NCBI RefSeq assembly: GCF_950023065.1
Contig: NC_088677.1
Span: 80,439,469 to 80,503,468, forward strand
Direction: 5' to 3'
DNA length: 64,000 nucleotides
Origin: Planococcus citri
Taxonomy: Eukaryota; Arthropoda; Insecta; Hemiptera; Pseudococcidae
Shown here: positions 52,301 to 64,000 of the stretch, piece after piece
How positions within the stretch are numbered: position 1 is the first letter of the stretch
Layout: each line of letters starts with the position of its first letter
Notes under the pieces: generated by a model
The model's database searches: none
Told to the model about the DNA's origin: nothing
The model's input: only the letters and a program-made list of their open reading frames with translations
Made by a program: the position numbers and the translations under genes

Positions 52301-55215
52301 CAAAATTTGGATCTCATAGATCAATTCATTTCAGGGGGGGGGGAGGCGATGTAGGCTGGTAAAAGTGTCGGAAAATAATGAAAAATACTCCAAAATAGAC
52401 TATTTTTGACTCTGGAGAAAGGACAACGAGGGTTTGAAGGTTGAAACCTGCAAAAGAATTGTCGTTGGCGATTTAAATTTGATAAATCGTTCCAGAAGTG
52501 TCAGTAGGCTGGTAAGAAAGTAAAAAAAAAAGGTGAAAAATACTCTAATATCATTTTCTGATCCTTCTATTTCGGGGAGGGGTGGTAGGCTGGTAAAAGA
52601 GTCAGAAAATAAGAAAAATACTCAAAAATAGTTTTTTTTTGACCCTGGAGAAAGGTCAACGAGGGTTTGAAGGTTGAAACCTGCAAAAGAATTGTCTTTG
52701 ACGATTTGGATTTGATAGATCATTCCAGAAGGGTCAGTAGGCTGGTAAAAAAGTGAAAAATACTCAAATATAATTTTCTAATTTTTTTTGGGGGGGGGGG
52801 TCTATCAGGGTTTCCACTTGCAGGCTGAAACCTCCAAAACAGAAAAATAATTTCATCTCACAACACGAGCCAAATTTGAACCTCACAGGTAATTTTGGGA
52901 GGAGGGCAACAGACTTGGAGGTGCAAGGAGAAAAAACAATAAAAATATTCAAAAATCACCTTTGTTCTTGGAGAGGGGTCAACTAGAGTCAAAAAGTTGA
53001 ACCTACGAGAGGAAAATGTCTGACACCTTTCAGGAGGGGTCTGCAAGGTTGCCTGGAAGAGGTTAAAAAACGCAAAAAAAATGCTCAAAAATCAACTTTG
53101 ACCCTGAAGAGAGGTCAACTAGGATCGGAAGGTAGAAAACTTCAAAAAGAAAAAATTTGGACCTCATCGGTAATTATTGGGGGGGGGGGAGGTTGATTCG
53201 AAAATCAAAAAATAAGAAAAATTACTCTTTTTCAAACTAAAGAGGGGTCAAATCAAGGTTGGAAGGTCGAGACTTCTAAAATGCATACCCTAACCTCATG
53301 TAACTGCCAAGCTTCTTAAGTTAGGTAAATTGGGGAGGCTGTAAGCGGGTCCAAATGCCAAAAAATGTGTATAAATTCCACTTTCACGTCTCTGGAGAAG
53401 GTTTGCTGCAGGTTAGTCCAAAAGTCCAACACTGCAGGAAAATTAATTTCTTTTATCACCTCAAGTTGAGTGGAGATGACTCAAGATGCTGAAATTTGGG
53501 TATGTTGGTCACAGTGGAGTATCCTTGGTTTCAATTTTTCCAATTTTTGATCATTTTTGGACCTTTTCATGATCTTAGTTCAATAATGACCTTTCTGAAA
53601 TTTTCAACTTGAGCTCTCACTACTCCGAAGGTCTCAACCAATTCCCAAAAGAACCCCATTCGTCATGTTTCACCTCATTTTGATCATTAAAAAAAAACAA
53701 TTCGTGAAATCCAGAATTCTAGAAGGAAGCAAAACACACTTGAAACAAAAAAATTTCCAACCCTCTCCCCCCCCTCGTTTCCAATGCTGTTCACATCGCA
53801 ATAGCTACCATTCTTCGATGAAAAATTCGACTAAAAATCAATTTGTGAACGAAAATTAACGAAAATCTTCAAAAACTGAGATTTCAACTGAAATCAGAAA
53901 TGATGAAAAATGATTCAATTTCATCCTAAATACAAAACGATGCAAATATCCAACTCCTTCGTCACGTTTCTTTCAATTACATCTACCAAATTTCCAACTC
54001 ACCTTCTATTTTACCAATACCCAATATGGTAATCGTCTTGACAGCCGGAATAGCCCAAGCCATCAAATGAAAATACTGCGAGTTAGCTTCGATAGCTTCG
54101 TGTCCCCATTTCAGTCCAGCAGCCAAGAACCAGGTTAACGCCAGTATCACCCACCACAACGACGACGCCATACTAAAGTAATACAATCCGATAAACATTA
54201 TCGTACAAATTTCTCCTTTGGTTCCTTGAGATACGGTGGAAACAGTGGCCAACTTGGGTTTACCGACCGGAGGCGGAAATGGTCTACGACACGCTACTTC
54301 ATCGCCCAATAAAAATCCAACAATGTAGATAATCGATACGATGAGATAACACACCGACAAAAATATGACCGGTCTTTCCGGGTACCGGAATCTAGAGGTG
54401 TTTATCAAAAACGTCGATACAGTGAACAGGCACGAGGCAGCGCATACACAGGACCATATACCAATCCATATTCTCGAGAATTTAATCTCTTCCGGAGTGA
54501 AGAACATGCCATCGCAAGGTATACCGCAATTTTTAGCCACCACATTGCCCACTTTGAAGCTATCATCGTATCCTTTAGCTACTTTAAAATGATCCGGGCA
54601 GGTGAACGCGAAATCTTTATGATTCCCGGTGATCGGAAACGTTTCGTTATTCTTTCTGGGAACCGATCTGGGCGTCGTTCCTTGGATCGAGTATCCATTA
54701 TCAATTCTACCATGATCGGGAGCAGCGCTGGTGATGGTTTGATTCTTACTGACACAAACCCCTTGCTCGGGGAACTTGTCGCAATTCAGGTGTTCGGGCC
54801 AATCGAAGCTGAACGATTGTAAGATCTTCTCGCAGCCGTTCTTGACGCTTAAACATAACGATTTGCAAGGCGGTATAGGCGTATCTAGTATGGTGCAGAT
54901 TGGAAAATACAAAGTGCAGAGGAAGAAATGCGTATCCGGGCTGCATTTGTATTTTATGGCAGGTGTATAATTGTGGATAACGTCGGCCGCTTCTTTTTGA
55001 CTCGTGTGGTTGAGCGAGTTAGGCATAATGGTGGTATTGTATTCGAGATTTTGGCAGAATGGAATGGTGATCGGCTCGCATCGGTTGTGATGGGCCATCG
55101 GATCGAAATTGTCGACTGAATTCGCGTCATATTGAGCGTAGCAGGTAACTGGTCCGAATACCGACGAGATGGTTATTAATAAGATGAATATTTTGAAACA
55201 TTCGTCAGCAAGCAT
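49382..55215 (-). CDS. fz: Frizzled Wnt receptor
   Basis: Two coding exons, 54,003-55,215 and 49,382-49,902, join in phase 1 (GAAG|GTGAGT to CACAG|GT) and give 577 residues, the usual length. There is a signal peptide (1 to about 27). The cysteine-rich Wnt-binding domain has ten cysteines (46, 54, 91, 100, 107, 117, 121, 128, 145, 154). Transmembrane segments start near 249, 283, 336 and 384, and three more are in the second exon. The Dishevelled-binding KTxxxW motif is present (K556, T557, W561), and the protein ends in a valine as in PDZ ligands. The sequence between splice sites (GDVLTGVCFVGLWN) is typical of the family. It acts at the plasma membrane in canonical Wnt and planar polarity signalling. 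The fz (Fz1) class is favoured over fz2, but this was not tested. The intron is 4.1 kb. Confidence 0.93.
50390..53480. repeat. Degenerate tandem array inside the frizzled intron
   Basis: About 18 imperfect units repeat the theme GACCCTGGAGAAAGGTCAA, then a GGGTTTGAAGGTTGAAACC block, then a 'tgaaaaatactcaaaaat' block. The anchor recurs near 50,445, 50,605, 50,790, 51,215, 51,372, 51,658, 51,840, 52,042, 52,220, 52,410, 52,640, 52,965, 53,100 and 53,230, with spacings of about 65-290 bp. The best-conserved neighbours are at 52,410 and 52,640. It is non-coding; frames across it are repeat translations. Confidence 0.7.
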
Positions 55216-56979
55216 TCTTCATGTTGTGTGAATTTCCAGACATTCGGGAGTACTTCGAACTCGAGCTCGGGAACGGATTATCAGCATAGATGGAGGTTAC
55301 CAGTCCTGAGGTGGGTAACCGTATAAAAGGAGATAGCGTGTTATCATCTTGAGGTGAAAAATACACTGATGTAACGATGATAGATGCACGATTTAGTTAT
55401 TTTGAGAGAAAAATTGACGAATTACGTTATTTCGATGTGTTTTGATAATGATAACTGCTGATTATCGTACGGTTACGTTACATTACTGTGGAAATATTCG
55501 TGAAATTGATCAGTCAAATGGAACAATAACGAGCACAACACTTTAAATGAATAATTCCGATAGTAATTAATTAACATAAATGACAAAAGAAACAGGTGAA
55601 ACACTTTGAAAATATTATACACCTTTGCAATTTGCTTATCACAGTGTTTGGATAATTATTGGAATGCGATTATCGATATCTTCCGTACTATCGATATTAT
55701 TCACTAGCGCTCCTACACGAAAACAATGTACACTAATCGAATACTGATTTTTTTCAAAAAATTAATTTCTACAAATTTTTGGATTATTTAGCAAAAAGAA
55801 ACTGCAAATCTGATATTGTTTGAACATTGATGATTACATTTGAGAATTATTATTGAAAATATTGAACAAATCTATACAGAACCGTTAATCCTTGAAAGTT
55901 AGAACTTAGAACTTAGAAATTCAACGTTCAACAAAGTTGACAGGGCTTGCTTGTACATTTTGAAATGGTTCCAGTCCAGCACTTCCATTTTTCCAGATCG
56001 AAAGAGCGTACAAAAATTCATCACCAGCCAAAATTTCAAGAGCTAAAGTGCACTACTTTTAGATTTTTGTTGAATTTTTGAAAATTAATTTTAGGCCAAA
56101 AATGAGAAAAAAGTCGAAATCTTACCAAATTGACCTAGAAAGCTGAAATTTGGGATATACTCTATTTTTGACCTGCCAAATCGTTTGGAAACTGGTTCAA
56201 ATCGTTTTGAGCTGATCTGGAGCCTCCAGCAGATTTTTGAAACTTGAGATGGAACAACTGGAACTTCCAGTTCCAGCTGTTCCATTTCAACTTTTGTTCT
56301 GGTTGAAAAAGGCAACTTTCAGGTTTTGGTTCCAAAGTGGTTTTCAACTTTTATAAAAATTCAAACTGTTTTGATTGTTCTGCTTTTCCCCTCTATTTCT
56401 CTTTTGGTGTTCTGTCTGTTCTTCTACTAGTGGTTCCGATATTAATTCCACTAATTAAAAAAAAAAAATTCCAAAATACAGCAAAAACTCAAAAATTGAA
56501 AATTTATTTTGCTCAATTTTGCCCAAAAAATTCGAATTTTTATTTCAGTTTGGTAGAAGAAAAAAACAGAAATTTCAATGATAAGGGAACTAAAAAGAAA
56601 TGATTCCTGAAAACGGTTTTGACCTTTGATAGTTCTTCAGAAGTTCAGACTTCTTAGTTCTTTGAAATTTTGTTCTGATTGTTCTTTTCCTCCAAAACTC
56701 AATCGATACAAAACTGTTCTTTTAGGATTTGTCTTTTCTAAATTTTCAAACACTGTTGGTTCTGAGCTGGTTACAAGTTCAACTGACCAAAAAAGAGGAA
56801 TAGATGGTGGTTTCAAACGGCGATTGTTCCAAATGGTTTTCAACCCTGCGAAAAAGCTCGAAAAAATAATCAAAAAGGTACCAAAAAAAAAAAAAAAATG
56901 TCAAAACGGGAGCCAAATATTTTAATGTACAAAAAAGGAAAAAAAACACATTACGAATTGAAATGGTCTAGTTTTTAAT
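55216..56979. other. 5' flank of frizzled
   Basis: This should contain the frizzled promoter and 5' UTR (the gene reads leftward), but I cannot place them. The interval from 55,930 to 56,300 contains a GGAGCCTCCAGC block also present in the foldback at 15,732-17,199. The rest is AT-rich with no supported frame. Confidence 0.4.
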
Positions 56980-58980
56980 TTCAAAAAGTGAACTATTTCG
57001 AAAATTGTAGATAAAAAAACGAAACATTTTGGCAACACAGTAAGAAATGAGAATTTTTGCAATAATTTCTGCCAGAAAAAAAACTTGGGAAAAAGCGAGA
57101 CTTTGAACTTCTGACAAAAAAAAATTAAAAAGTGAAACATTTAAAAAATTGAGGTTTTTCTTGATTTTTGACCAATTTTTTGCAACAAAATTTTTGTAAA
57201 ATTTTTAAAAATCCGAGAATATTTGACAATTTTTGGGAAAAAGCAAGACTGACAATTTCAGCAAAAAGCACCAATATGTACTTTTACTAGTGGGTAATTC
57301 TTGAAAAAAAGAGAAAATTCAGACCCGTCTTGTACAGATAATTGGTGGAAAATAAATCATATTTCCTCGCAATTTTTGTCAAAAAAGCTGGAAAGCAAAA
57401 AATTTTTCATCATTAATGGAAAAGTGAAAATTTTTGACAAATTTTAGCAAAAAGTTTGGCTTTTTGACAATTTTAAGTAAACGTCGAGCAAGACTTTTGG
57501 ACAATTTTTGAAAAAAAAAACAAACTTCATGAAATTTTTTGGGGGAAAAGTGAAATTATTGGTGAAAAAAATGAAATTTTTCAACAATTTTGCAAAAAAA
57601 ACGAGTGGTTCTTGTGAATTTTTTTTCAGAAAGGACTTTTTGGTAATAATTGGCAAAAAGTTGATTCTCTTCTAATTCGACAACGTTTAACAAAAAAACA
57701 GGACTGACAATTTTATAAAAAGGAAGAGCTTCAGGCAAACAAAATAGATAATCTTTCAAAGCATTTTTGGAAAAAAACGTTTTTTGTCATTTTTATTACA
57801 AAAAGCAAAATATTTTGGCAATAATTGACAAAAAAAAAAATTACTTGATAAATAAGCGAAACTTTTAATTTTTTTAGAATTTTTTGCAAAAAAAAAAACA
57901 ACAATCCTCTCAACCATTTTTTTTCAAAGCTAAAACTTAAGCCAAATGCCAAATTTAAAAAAAAAAGAAGCTAAAATCGGTACAAAGCAAGATTGACAAT
58001 TTTAGCAAAAGGGTGGGAGGGCTTTTTGACAATTTCAGGCTAACGAGCAAGACTTCTGGACCTTTTTTAAAAAAAGTAAAACTCGTGGAATGTTTTCAAA
58101 AAAAAAAAACGAAATTTTTCAACTATTTTGCTAGAAAGCGAGAATCTTTGTCTTTTTTTTTTTTGCAAAAAGTAGGACTTTTGCCAATTATTGGCAAAAA
58201 ATGACGTGAGATTTTTGGACAATTTTAATTTTTGCAAAAAAACTACCTCAGCCCATTTTTCCATAGGACAAAAAGTTTTTGAAGATTTTTCAAATAAAAA
58301 ACAAGACATTGACAGTTTGTGCAAAAATCAGGACTTTTCGGGATTCATTAATTCACTGATTAAAAAAGTGATACCTACTCATTTGCAATTTCTGGCAAAA
58401 ATCATGGTTTTTGAATAATTTTTGAAAAAAAAATAAAAATTTTAAACATGTTGCTAAAACATTTTTTTAAAAGTAAAAATTTCACAATTTTAGCAAGAAT
58501 TAGCAATTTTTGGGAATTATCAGTAAAGAAATTTACATTTACCTAATTTCTAATTTTTTTTTAAAAATCAGACTTTTTAAAAATTTTTTTTAGATAACAC
58601 ATCGAGATGTATTGGTAATTTTAGGCAAGTTCAGCTACAAAAGCCTACATTTTCAATCACTAAAAAGGTACCATTTTTATCAATAAGCAAAAAAACATCA
58701 ATTTTTGGGAATCATTGACACAGAAAAAATACTTGTATGTAATTTTTTCAAAAAGCGAGTCCTTTTTTTTGCATTTCAGTGGGGGGGGGGCTTTCTGGTC
58801 ATTTCTGGCAGTTTTAGCAGCAAAAGGGAGAATTTTTAAATGATAAGAAGCGAGTATTTTCAACAATTTTTGTACAAAATTAAGACTTGCCAATTTTAGC
58901 AAAATATACAAGACTTTCTGGCAATTATTGGCAGAAAAAATAATATGTACTTCTTTTCTTTCTGCTTCAAGAATCAAGAA
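56980..58980. repeat. Degenerate short-period tandem array, second locus
   Basis: This has the same theme and orientation as 3,720-4,930 (GACTTTTTGGCAA / TTTTTGGCAAAAAA variants), with frequent poly-A runs. Many frames of 60-105 residues rich in F, K and L appear on both strands and are not genes. Confidence 0.65.
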
Positions 58981-61665
58981 AAATTAAATTTTTGAATATT
59001 TGTTATAAAAAAAGTAACTTTAGCAATCAAAACAATGAAAAAATAATTAAAAGTTACTTTCAGTAATTGCGGTAACTTCCTAATTGGGTACTTGAAAGAA
59101 AACCTGATTACGAGCCATGCGTTGAGTTTTATCAGCTAAACTCTCAATTCAATTCATTTCCAAAGTATCAATAACAACATTAATTTGAAGTTGAATAAAT
59201 AAGTAATTAAAAAACAACCAAAGAATCATGAAAACTATGAAAATTCTGCCTTTGATCAGAAAAATGTAATCTAGGTATTTGGAAATCAAATTGCTCAAGT
59301 ATACAGAATAAATTCCTCCAACGTCACAAAACGTTACTAAACTCCACAATAATTTCCAGCAATAATACCCGATGAAAAACACCACTACCAATCAACGAAT
59401 AAACACTCATTTAACAAATGATAATATTTTATTAAATAAAACATCCAAATACAAAAAAAATGCAGCGTGAAAAATTAAAATATAAAAATTGTTAAAAAAA
59501 TTAGACTCTGTGGTTTGCTGTACAATAAATAAACATTTATATCGAAGAACATCATTCAGTTTTCATCTTACCTTTAAGTATGTTTAACGTAAGCGTTGGC
59601 ACTTCAAATAAATATTCACTTTTCAACATAATATGAATTCTAAATGCCTTCGTAAGTCGTAATAATTAAAAGTAACACAACACACCACACACAATAACAC
59701 AATCTGTTCACTTTCCACCAAACCAAAATCATTCGGTGTAAAATCCAAACACTTCATTGGCATAACTTTATACTTCTAAATTAAACCACTCTTGACTCAC
59801 ACCAACACTGATTAGTAATACTGAGACGAATATGTATAGAAAAATACACTAGTAACACTAAAAACTGGAAAGAAAAGTATAAGATTTAAAATATGTATAA
59901 ACCCTTTCGTAACATCGTTCCGAAAACTAGTAAATAGAAAAAGGCGACATGGAAAATATTATCAAAAATAGCAAATCAGAATTTACGTATATATGTAAAA
60001 AGAACCCTCTTACGAACACAATACGTTTTCATCAGAACAGAAAATATCTTGACTACCGAATCGAAATCGAAAATACAATTGAAACCGGTGACAAAAATCA
60101 AAGCATAATAGTGCAACACGTACAAAACTCTTTCAACTCTTTCAATAGTGCAACAAACAAAACAGTGTATCTGTTTTCTTCACAATACACTAGTAAAAAT
60201 AATAACTTTGCTCTTAATTAATTAATCAAATTCAAATTAAACACACCATAGATAAGTACTCGATTGGAACTAGCTTCCAGGAACTACGTAAATATACTTC
60301 ATCAAATTCAACCAATAATGCACTCTTCGAGGCATACGATAATTGTACAAAATGAACCAATTATTCCGTAATAATAAATGTAAATAAATGTGTAAATTAG
60401 AATAACAAAATACCACAAAATACGTAAAAGTTTTCGATGAATCGAATCCTGCCATCGTTGAAAGGATGTACCGGTACCGGTCTTACGAACGAATGATAGA
60501 ATTCCATTACAGGAGTATGAATTACATCGAGGTTGATGATTGTTTTCAACGAGTTTGACACCGAAAGTATTATAAATAATTAGAGATTATTACAATCTTA
60601 CCTTACCAACAGGAATACAGAATACAGATACCGGTTTCATTCAGATTACTAAAGGATCTCGAAGGATAACACCGAAGTTTCACTTTACTCGTTACCGAAC
60701 ACATTTTGTTACCGAAAATTAGCTTAACACGATCAAATACACCTTCCCGAACTAAAACCTTTTAATATAATTTCAGAAATCGCGATATAATCGAAACTTT
60801 CACAATTTCGGACTTCGGTTTCATTTTCTACTAAAAATAAAAAAGCAACAGTTGAAGTTGTTTACTGGAGTTCGAACAATGAACCCTCCATTTTGTTTAC
60901 ATGTTATGGAGAAGCTCAATTGAACATTTCGTGAACCTTTTTTGGTGGTGAGGTGCAAAGTCGAATGGATATCAGGAAGATTTTTTTTGTACTGATTGAT
61001 TAATTTAACGCAAATTTAGCTAATTTGAACGAATAATTAAACGGATTAGCGATATTTAGAATCTTTCGGAATAAAATTTCCAACAAATTGTAAACAAACC
61101 ATGAAATTAATCACGAAAATGTTCCAAATTGCAAATGGCGTCTCATTAAAATGATCAACGGTTTTAGAAGTCAATTTCGTTTCAATTTTTGCAAAATATC
61201 ACGGGGAAAACACGTAATATTAATATTCCTATTCGCTATCATAAGTTAACTCATGCTTCGAGCTTTTAAATACGTAACAATACATTTAAAAAAATGTTAA
61301 AAATAAGTAAATTACTGTATAGTAATAATTTCTGAATCGATATAAGGATATTTTTATACACATTAATATCACATTTATAAGGCTCGTCTTTGAGGAAAAG
61401 ACATTCGTACTCAACGCTTTGTTAACGTAATATAGTTTTAGCAAACCTTGCTAATATTCTTTTTAAATAATAATAAATAATACTTTCGATAAACCTACAA
61501 TAATCGGTTAATTCGATGTTGTTAGCTGCTTCTTAGCATATCGTTTATTCCAACTAAACGCTAACTTCGACTCTGTTCTCGGTTATGGAGACGTTAGCGA
61601 TTGAATCTGCGAATTGAATTCGAACGTGATTAATTATCGATCGAAATCGAAGCTTTGAAAAGCAT
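58981..61665 (-). other. Spacer, possibly lethal(2) giant larvae 3' UTR
   Basis: No convincing coding frame. A 90-residue plus-strand frame at 59,949-60,221 is rich in N, K and I and resembles nothing known to me. On the minus strand, AATAAA motifs near 59,435 could end a long 3' UTR of the l(2)gl gene. Confidence 0.35.
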
Positions 61666-63989
61666 CTAGTAGTGTGAAAATATTGGCTTACTTTCGAGAG
61701 TAGTATCGGAAGAAGATGCGGATACGTTGGTTTCACTAGTGTTGCTGACGTTACTGTTATTTAACTCCTTCTTTATGTTCTTATCGGCGAGTAGTTGAGA
61801 ACAAGGTGTATGGCAATTTCGAGTATCGTCGTTATTAACACTGAATTTCGAGATAAACATCAAAAAATCGTAATCTATCGAAGGGAATAATACTGATCTA
61901 TTGAACGATGACTTACCTATTCAAATGATCTTTGACCGAGTCAACGGTGATGGCGCTGATATCGTGATTATAAGCGCTTTGGTTTTCTTCATCCGTAACA
62001 GATTTTTTAATATCGAAAAGCGAAGACGAATCTGTAAAAATGATCATTTATTCGAGATGCTCGAAGAAAATATGACGGTTTTCGTGTCACGAGTATTACT
62101 TTTCTTATCGCGATTGTTTTCTTCGAGCTCTTGTTCTTCATCTTCTTCGGGAATACCGTCACTGATCAGGTTACCAGAACTGTTCAAAGTCGAATTCAGC
62201 TTCTCTTTGATCGGCGAAGATTGAGCTTTCTTTTTACTGTGCGATTTCAACGTACAACGAGGGATTGTTTTGCGGCTGGCAGACAGAGTGATACGTTGTA
62301 TTTCGCTGCTCGAATGTAAATACAATCCTTCTCCCCATTTTGTAAAAGCTAAACTCGATATTCCGCTATTGAAAGAAAAAAAAAATAGAACGTAAGAGTA
62401 AGGATTACGATGAAAATTTGACTTCGGTTGGAATCGCAGGACGAAATACGAACTTGATATCTTCTCGTTTGATCACAGCTGCTGTGACGAGTCTTCTTAA
62501 ATCGGGCAAACTTAGAACGATACATTCTCCGAGATTAGTCAACGAAAGCAAACATGTTTCTACATGGTTGGACGATTTAAACGCGGCTAAATTCATCCGT
62601 CGGACTTTAGATCCCTCCATAGCGGTGAGTTTCAATTTACAGGTGGGTTTTAAATTCGGCAACGAGAATACCTTGAAGAATACATCGAAATTAGAATCGT
62701 ACGGATCGTCGATGAGCTTAAAATCTGCGTTAATAATACTGACTTTGAATTGTTCTTCGGAGCCAATGACCACATGATGAGGAGACGAGTGATCTGCTGG
62801 TTTACAAAGACCTTCTTCTACTTCGAACGGTTCCGGAAGGGCTTTGTTGGCGCCATCGATGATCGATAAAGATACCACCGGAGCTCTGTGCTTCAACTGT
62901 ATTTCCTTTCCTGAAACGAAAAAAAAAGTTGGTTATGAATGACTTCAAAAATTTATTTTACAGATTACGAACAGAAAAAACATAACGAAGAGCTGTCAGT
63001 CGATATCCTGCTTACCTAATTGAGCACATACTTTCTCGTTCTTTCTCTTAGAGCCACCAGGTATAAGCATAGTGAAAATGTACACACTTCCGTTATTAGT
63101 TCCAGCCCATAAACTTGGAGTTAATGTTTGTCCTGTACAAGAAAATACATCCTCGCATTAAATTCCAGTGCACTAAGACCTGTGCCAGCTCATCAAAAAA
63201 CATTCGAGCATCATTACCATTTACAATGTTGGTGTGAGCGAAACACAAACACCTGACCATGTTACCAATGGCATCATCGGCTGGTCGAGCTTCAATAGCT
63301 CTTTCGATCGGTTTAGCTTCAATCGGACTCATCACGGACGGACTACTGGAGGACGGCTCATTGCTACGGTATCAAACAAACAGAAATATGTGAACTCCAG
63401 ATCGAGAAGTTTAATCATATTATTCGCTGTTTAATTACCCAGATTTTTTAGAATCAGCGGCAGGTGAGACCGGAGAGCAAGGCGATTTTGAACCGCTACG
63501 TTGCTTAGTCTCATTATGACGAACGGAAGCTCGTCCTTTACGAATACGACGGAATGATTCACGTAACGATTTCTTGAATGATTTTGTTCTCGAAATAGGT
63601 GGTTCGTTTAGAGTCGAAAAATCTACAAAAGGATACAAATTTAATTAGGTATCTGGTGTTTGAAAACTCATACCAGAGAAATTATTCTTACCGCTCGCGT
63701 TCAGAGTACATTTGTAGAGTATTTTCGAATTAGTTTTGTAATCGTACAAAGCCAAGCCATAAGCAGTTCCAACGGCGATCAGGTGCCATGCAGAATGTAA
63801 AGCTAGGGCTGTTATAGGAGTGGGAGGGAGTAATTGAAGGATACACGAAGGTTGGAAACCACTGGGCAATGATAATGTTGTTTCGTCTTTGTTGACTTTG
63901 CCTTTCAGCAGCAGCTTTTGGAAACCTTTCCAGTTTTGTCTGATATCTGCGAAACTTTCTGTCTCCGGGATTAAGTTTATCGTCGAGAT
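61666..63989 (-). CDS. l(2)gl: Lethal(2) giant larvae, C-terminal half (runs off the right edge)
   Basis: Eight exons with consistent phases: 63,692-63,989; 63,439-63,622; 63,218-63,363; 63,016-63,132; 62,454-62,910; 62,100-62,365; 61,917-62,031; 61,666-61,840 (stop). The first acceptor lies at 63,990-63,991, so earlier exons are outside the window. Signatures are PSGFQPSCILQLLPPTPITA and WHLIAVGTAYGLALYDY (WD-like propeller), and the basic aPKC phosphorylation loop SFKKSLRESFRRIRKG in the second exon. Others are MVRCLCFAHT, LWAGTNNGSVY and ITVDSVKDHLN near the C-terminus. The protein is a cortical cell-polarity and tumour-suppressor scaffold that binds membranes through the basic loop and leaves the cortex when aPKC phosphorylates it. 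The last exon could instead splice at GTAAGCC near 61,690, giving a different C-terminus. The donor after 62,454 (GTTCGT) is weak but phase-consistent. Confidence 0.9.
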
Positions 63990-64000
63990 CTGTAAAATGT

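Noticed and set aside
50390..53480. CRISPR-like regular repeat array
   Set aside because: The units are degenerate, the spacing varies from about 65 to 290 bp, and the host is eukaryotic; there are no constant repeats or cas genes.
54365..55119. Plus-strand frames opposite frizzled exon 1
   Set aside because: They are antisense shadows of the conserved cysteine-rich domain exon.
59949..60221. 90-residue plus-strand frame
   Set aside because: It is AT-rich composition (N, K, I) without homology or splice context, and it may lie in the 3' UTR of l(2)gl on the other strand.

Overview
This is nuclear DNA from an AT-rich insect genome. The genes have spliced exons with GT/AG borders, and the window holds orthologues of the conserved animal genes frizzled and lethal(2) giant larvae, an LTR retrotransposon of Copia type, mariner-like and RTE-like remnants, and many foldback repeats. 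The repeat style ((TACC)n runs, very AT-rich gene-poor spacers) fits a hemipteran, perhaps a mealybug or other scale insect; that assignment is inference only.

The left two thirds (1-43,125) is an accessory block built from a tandem segmental duplication. One unit consists of a 3' flank, one huge intronless minus-strand gene, and a 5' flank with two conserved splice donors. Unit A spans about 2,200-18,040 (minus 15,732-17,199, an inserted foldback) and unit B about 23,230-43,125. The 5' flank of a third copy fills about 1-2,000; its coding part lies left of the window. The encoded proteins (about 2,075 and 2,107 aa) combine an N-terminal tail rich in basic and SUMO-consensus motifs, a PD-(D/E)XK-like nuclease domain resembling the Cap4/DUF4297 effector of bacterial defence systems, a NACHT/STAND NTPase, an ankyrin-like region and a C-terminal module. 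This layout parallels bacterial antiviral STAND (Avs) proteins and is the most interesting content here. Gene B is intact. Gene A is cut by a 950-bp mariner-like element at a TA site.

Because A and B are paralogous, each acts as an empty-site control for the other. This fixes the exact ends and target duplications of a mariner (TA), a Copia element (AAAAC, identical 323-bp LTRs) and a 1.6-kb foldback element (ACTT). A second copy of that foldback (target duplication CATA) nearly fills one intron of a nine-exon plus-strand gene for a secreted coiled-coil protein (18,246-22,679), between units A and B. Just right of unit B (43,401-43,877) is an intact open frame with the phospholipase A2 signature of densovirus VP1 proteins, an endogenous viral element or domesticated enzyme.

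The right third is conserved chromosome: RTE-type reverse transcriptase remnants (45,590-47,400), frizzled on the minus strand (49,382-55,215, two coding exons around a 4.1-kb intron holding a degenerate tandem array), a degenerate short-period array (56,980-58,980), and the 3' half of lethal(2) giant larvae on the minus strand (eight exons, 61,666-63,989), continuing past the right edge.
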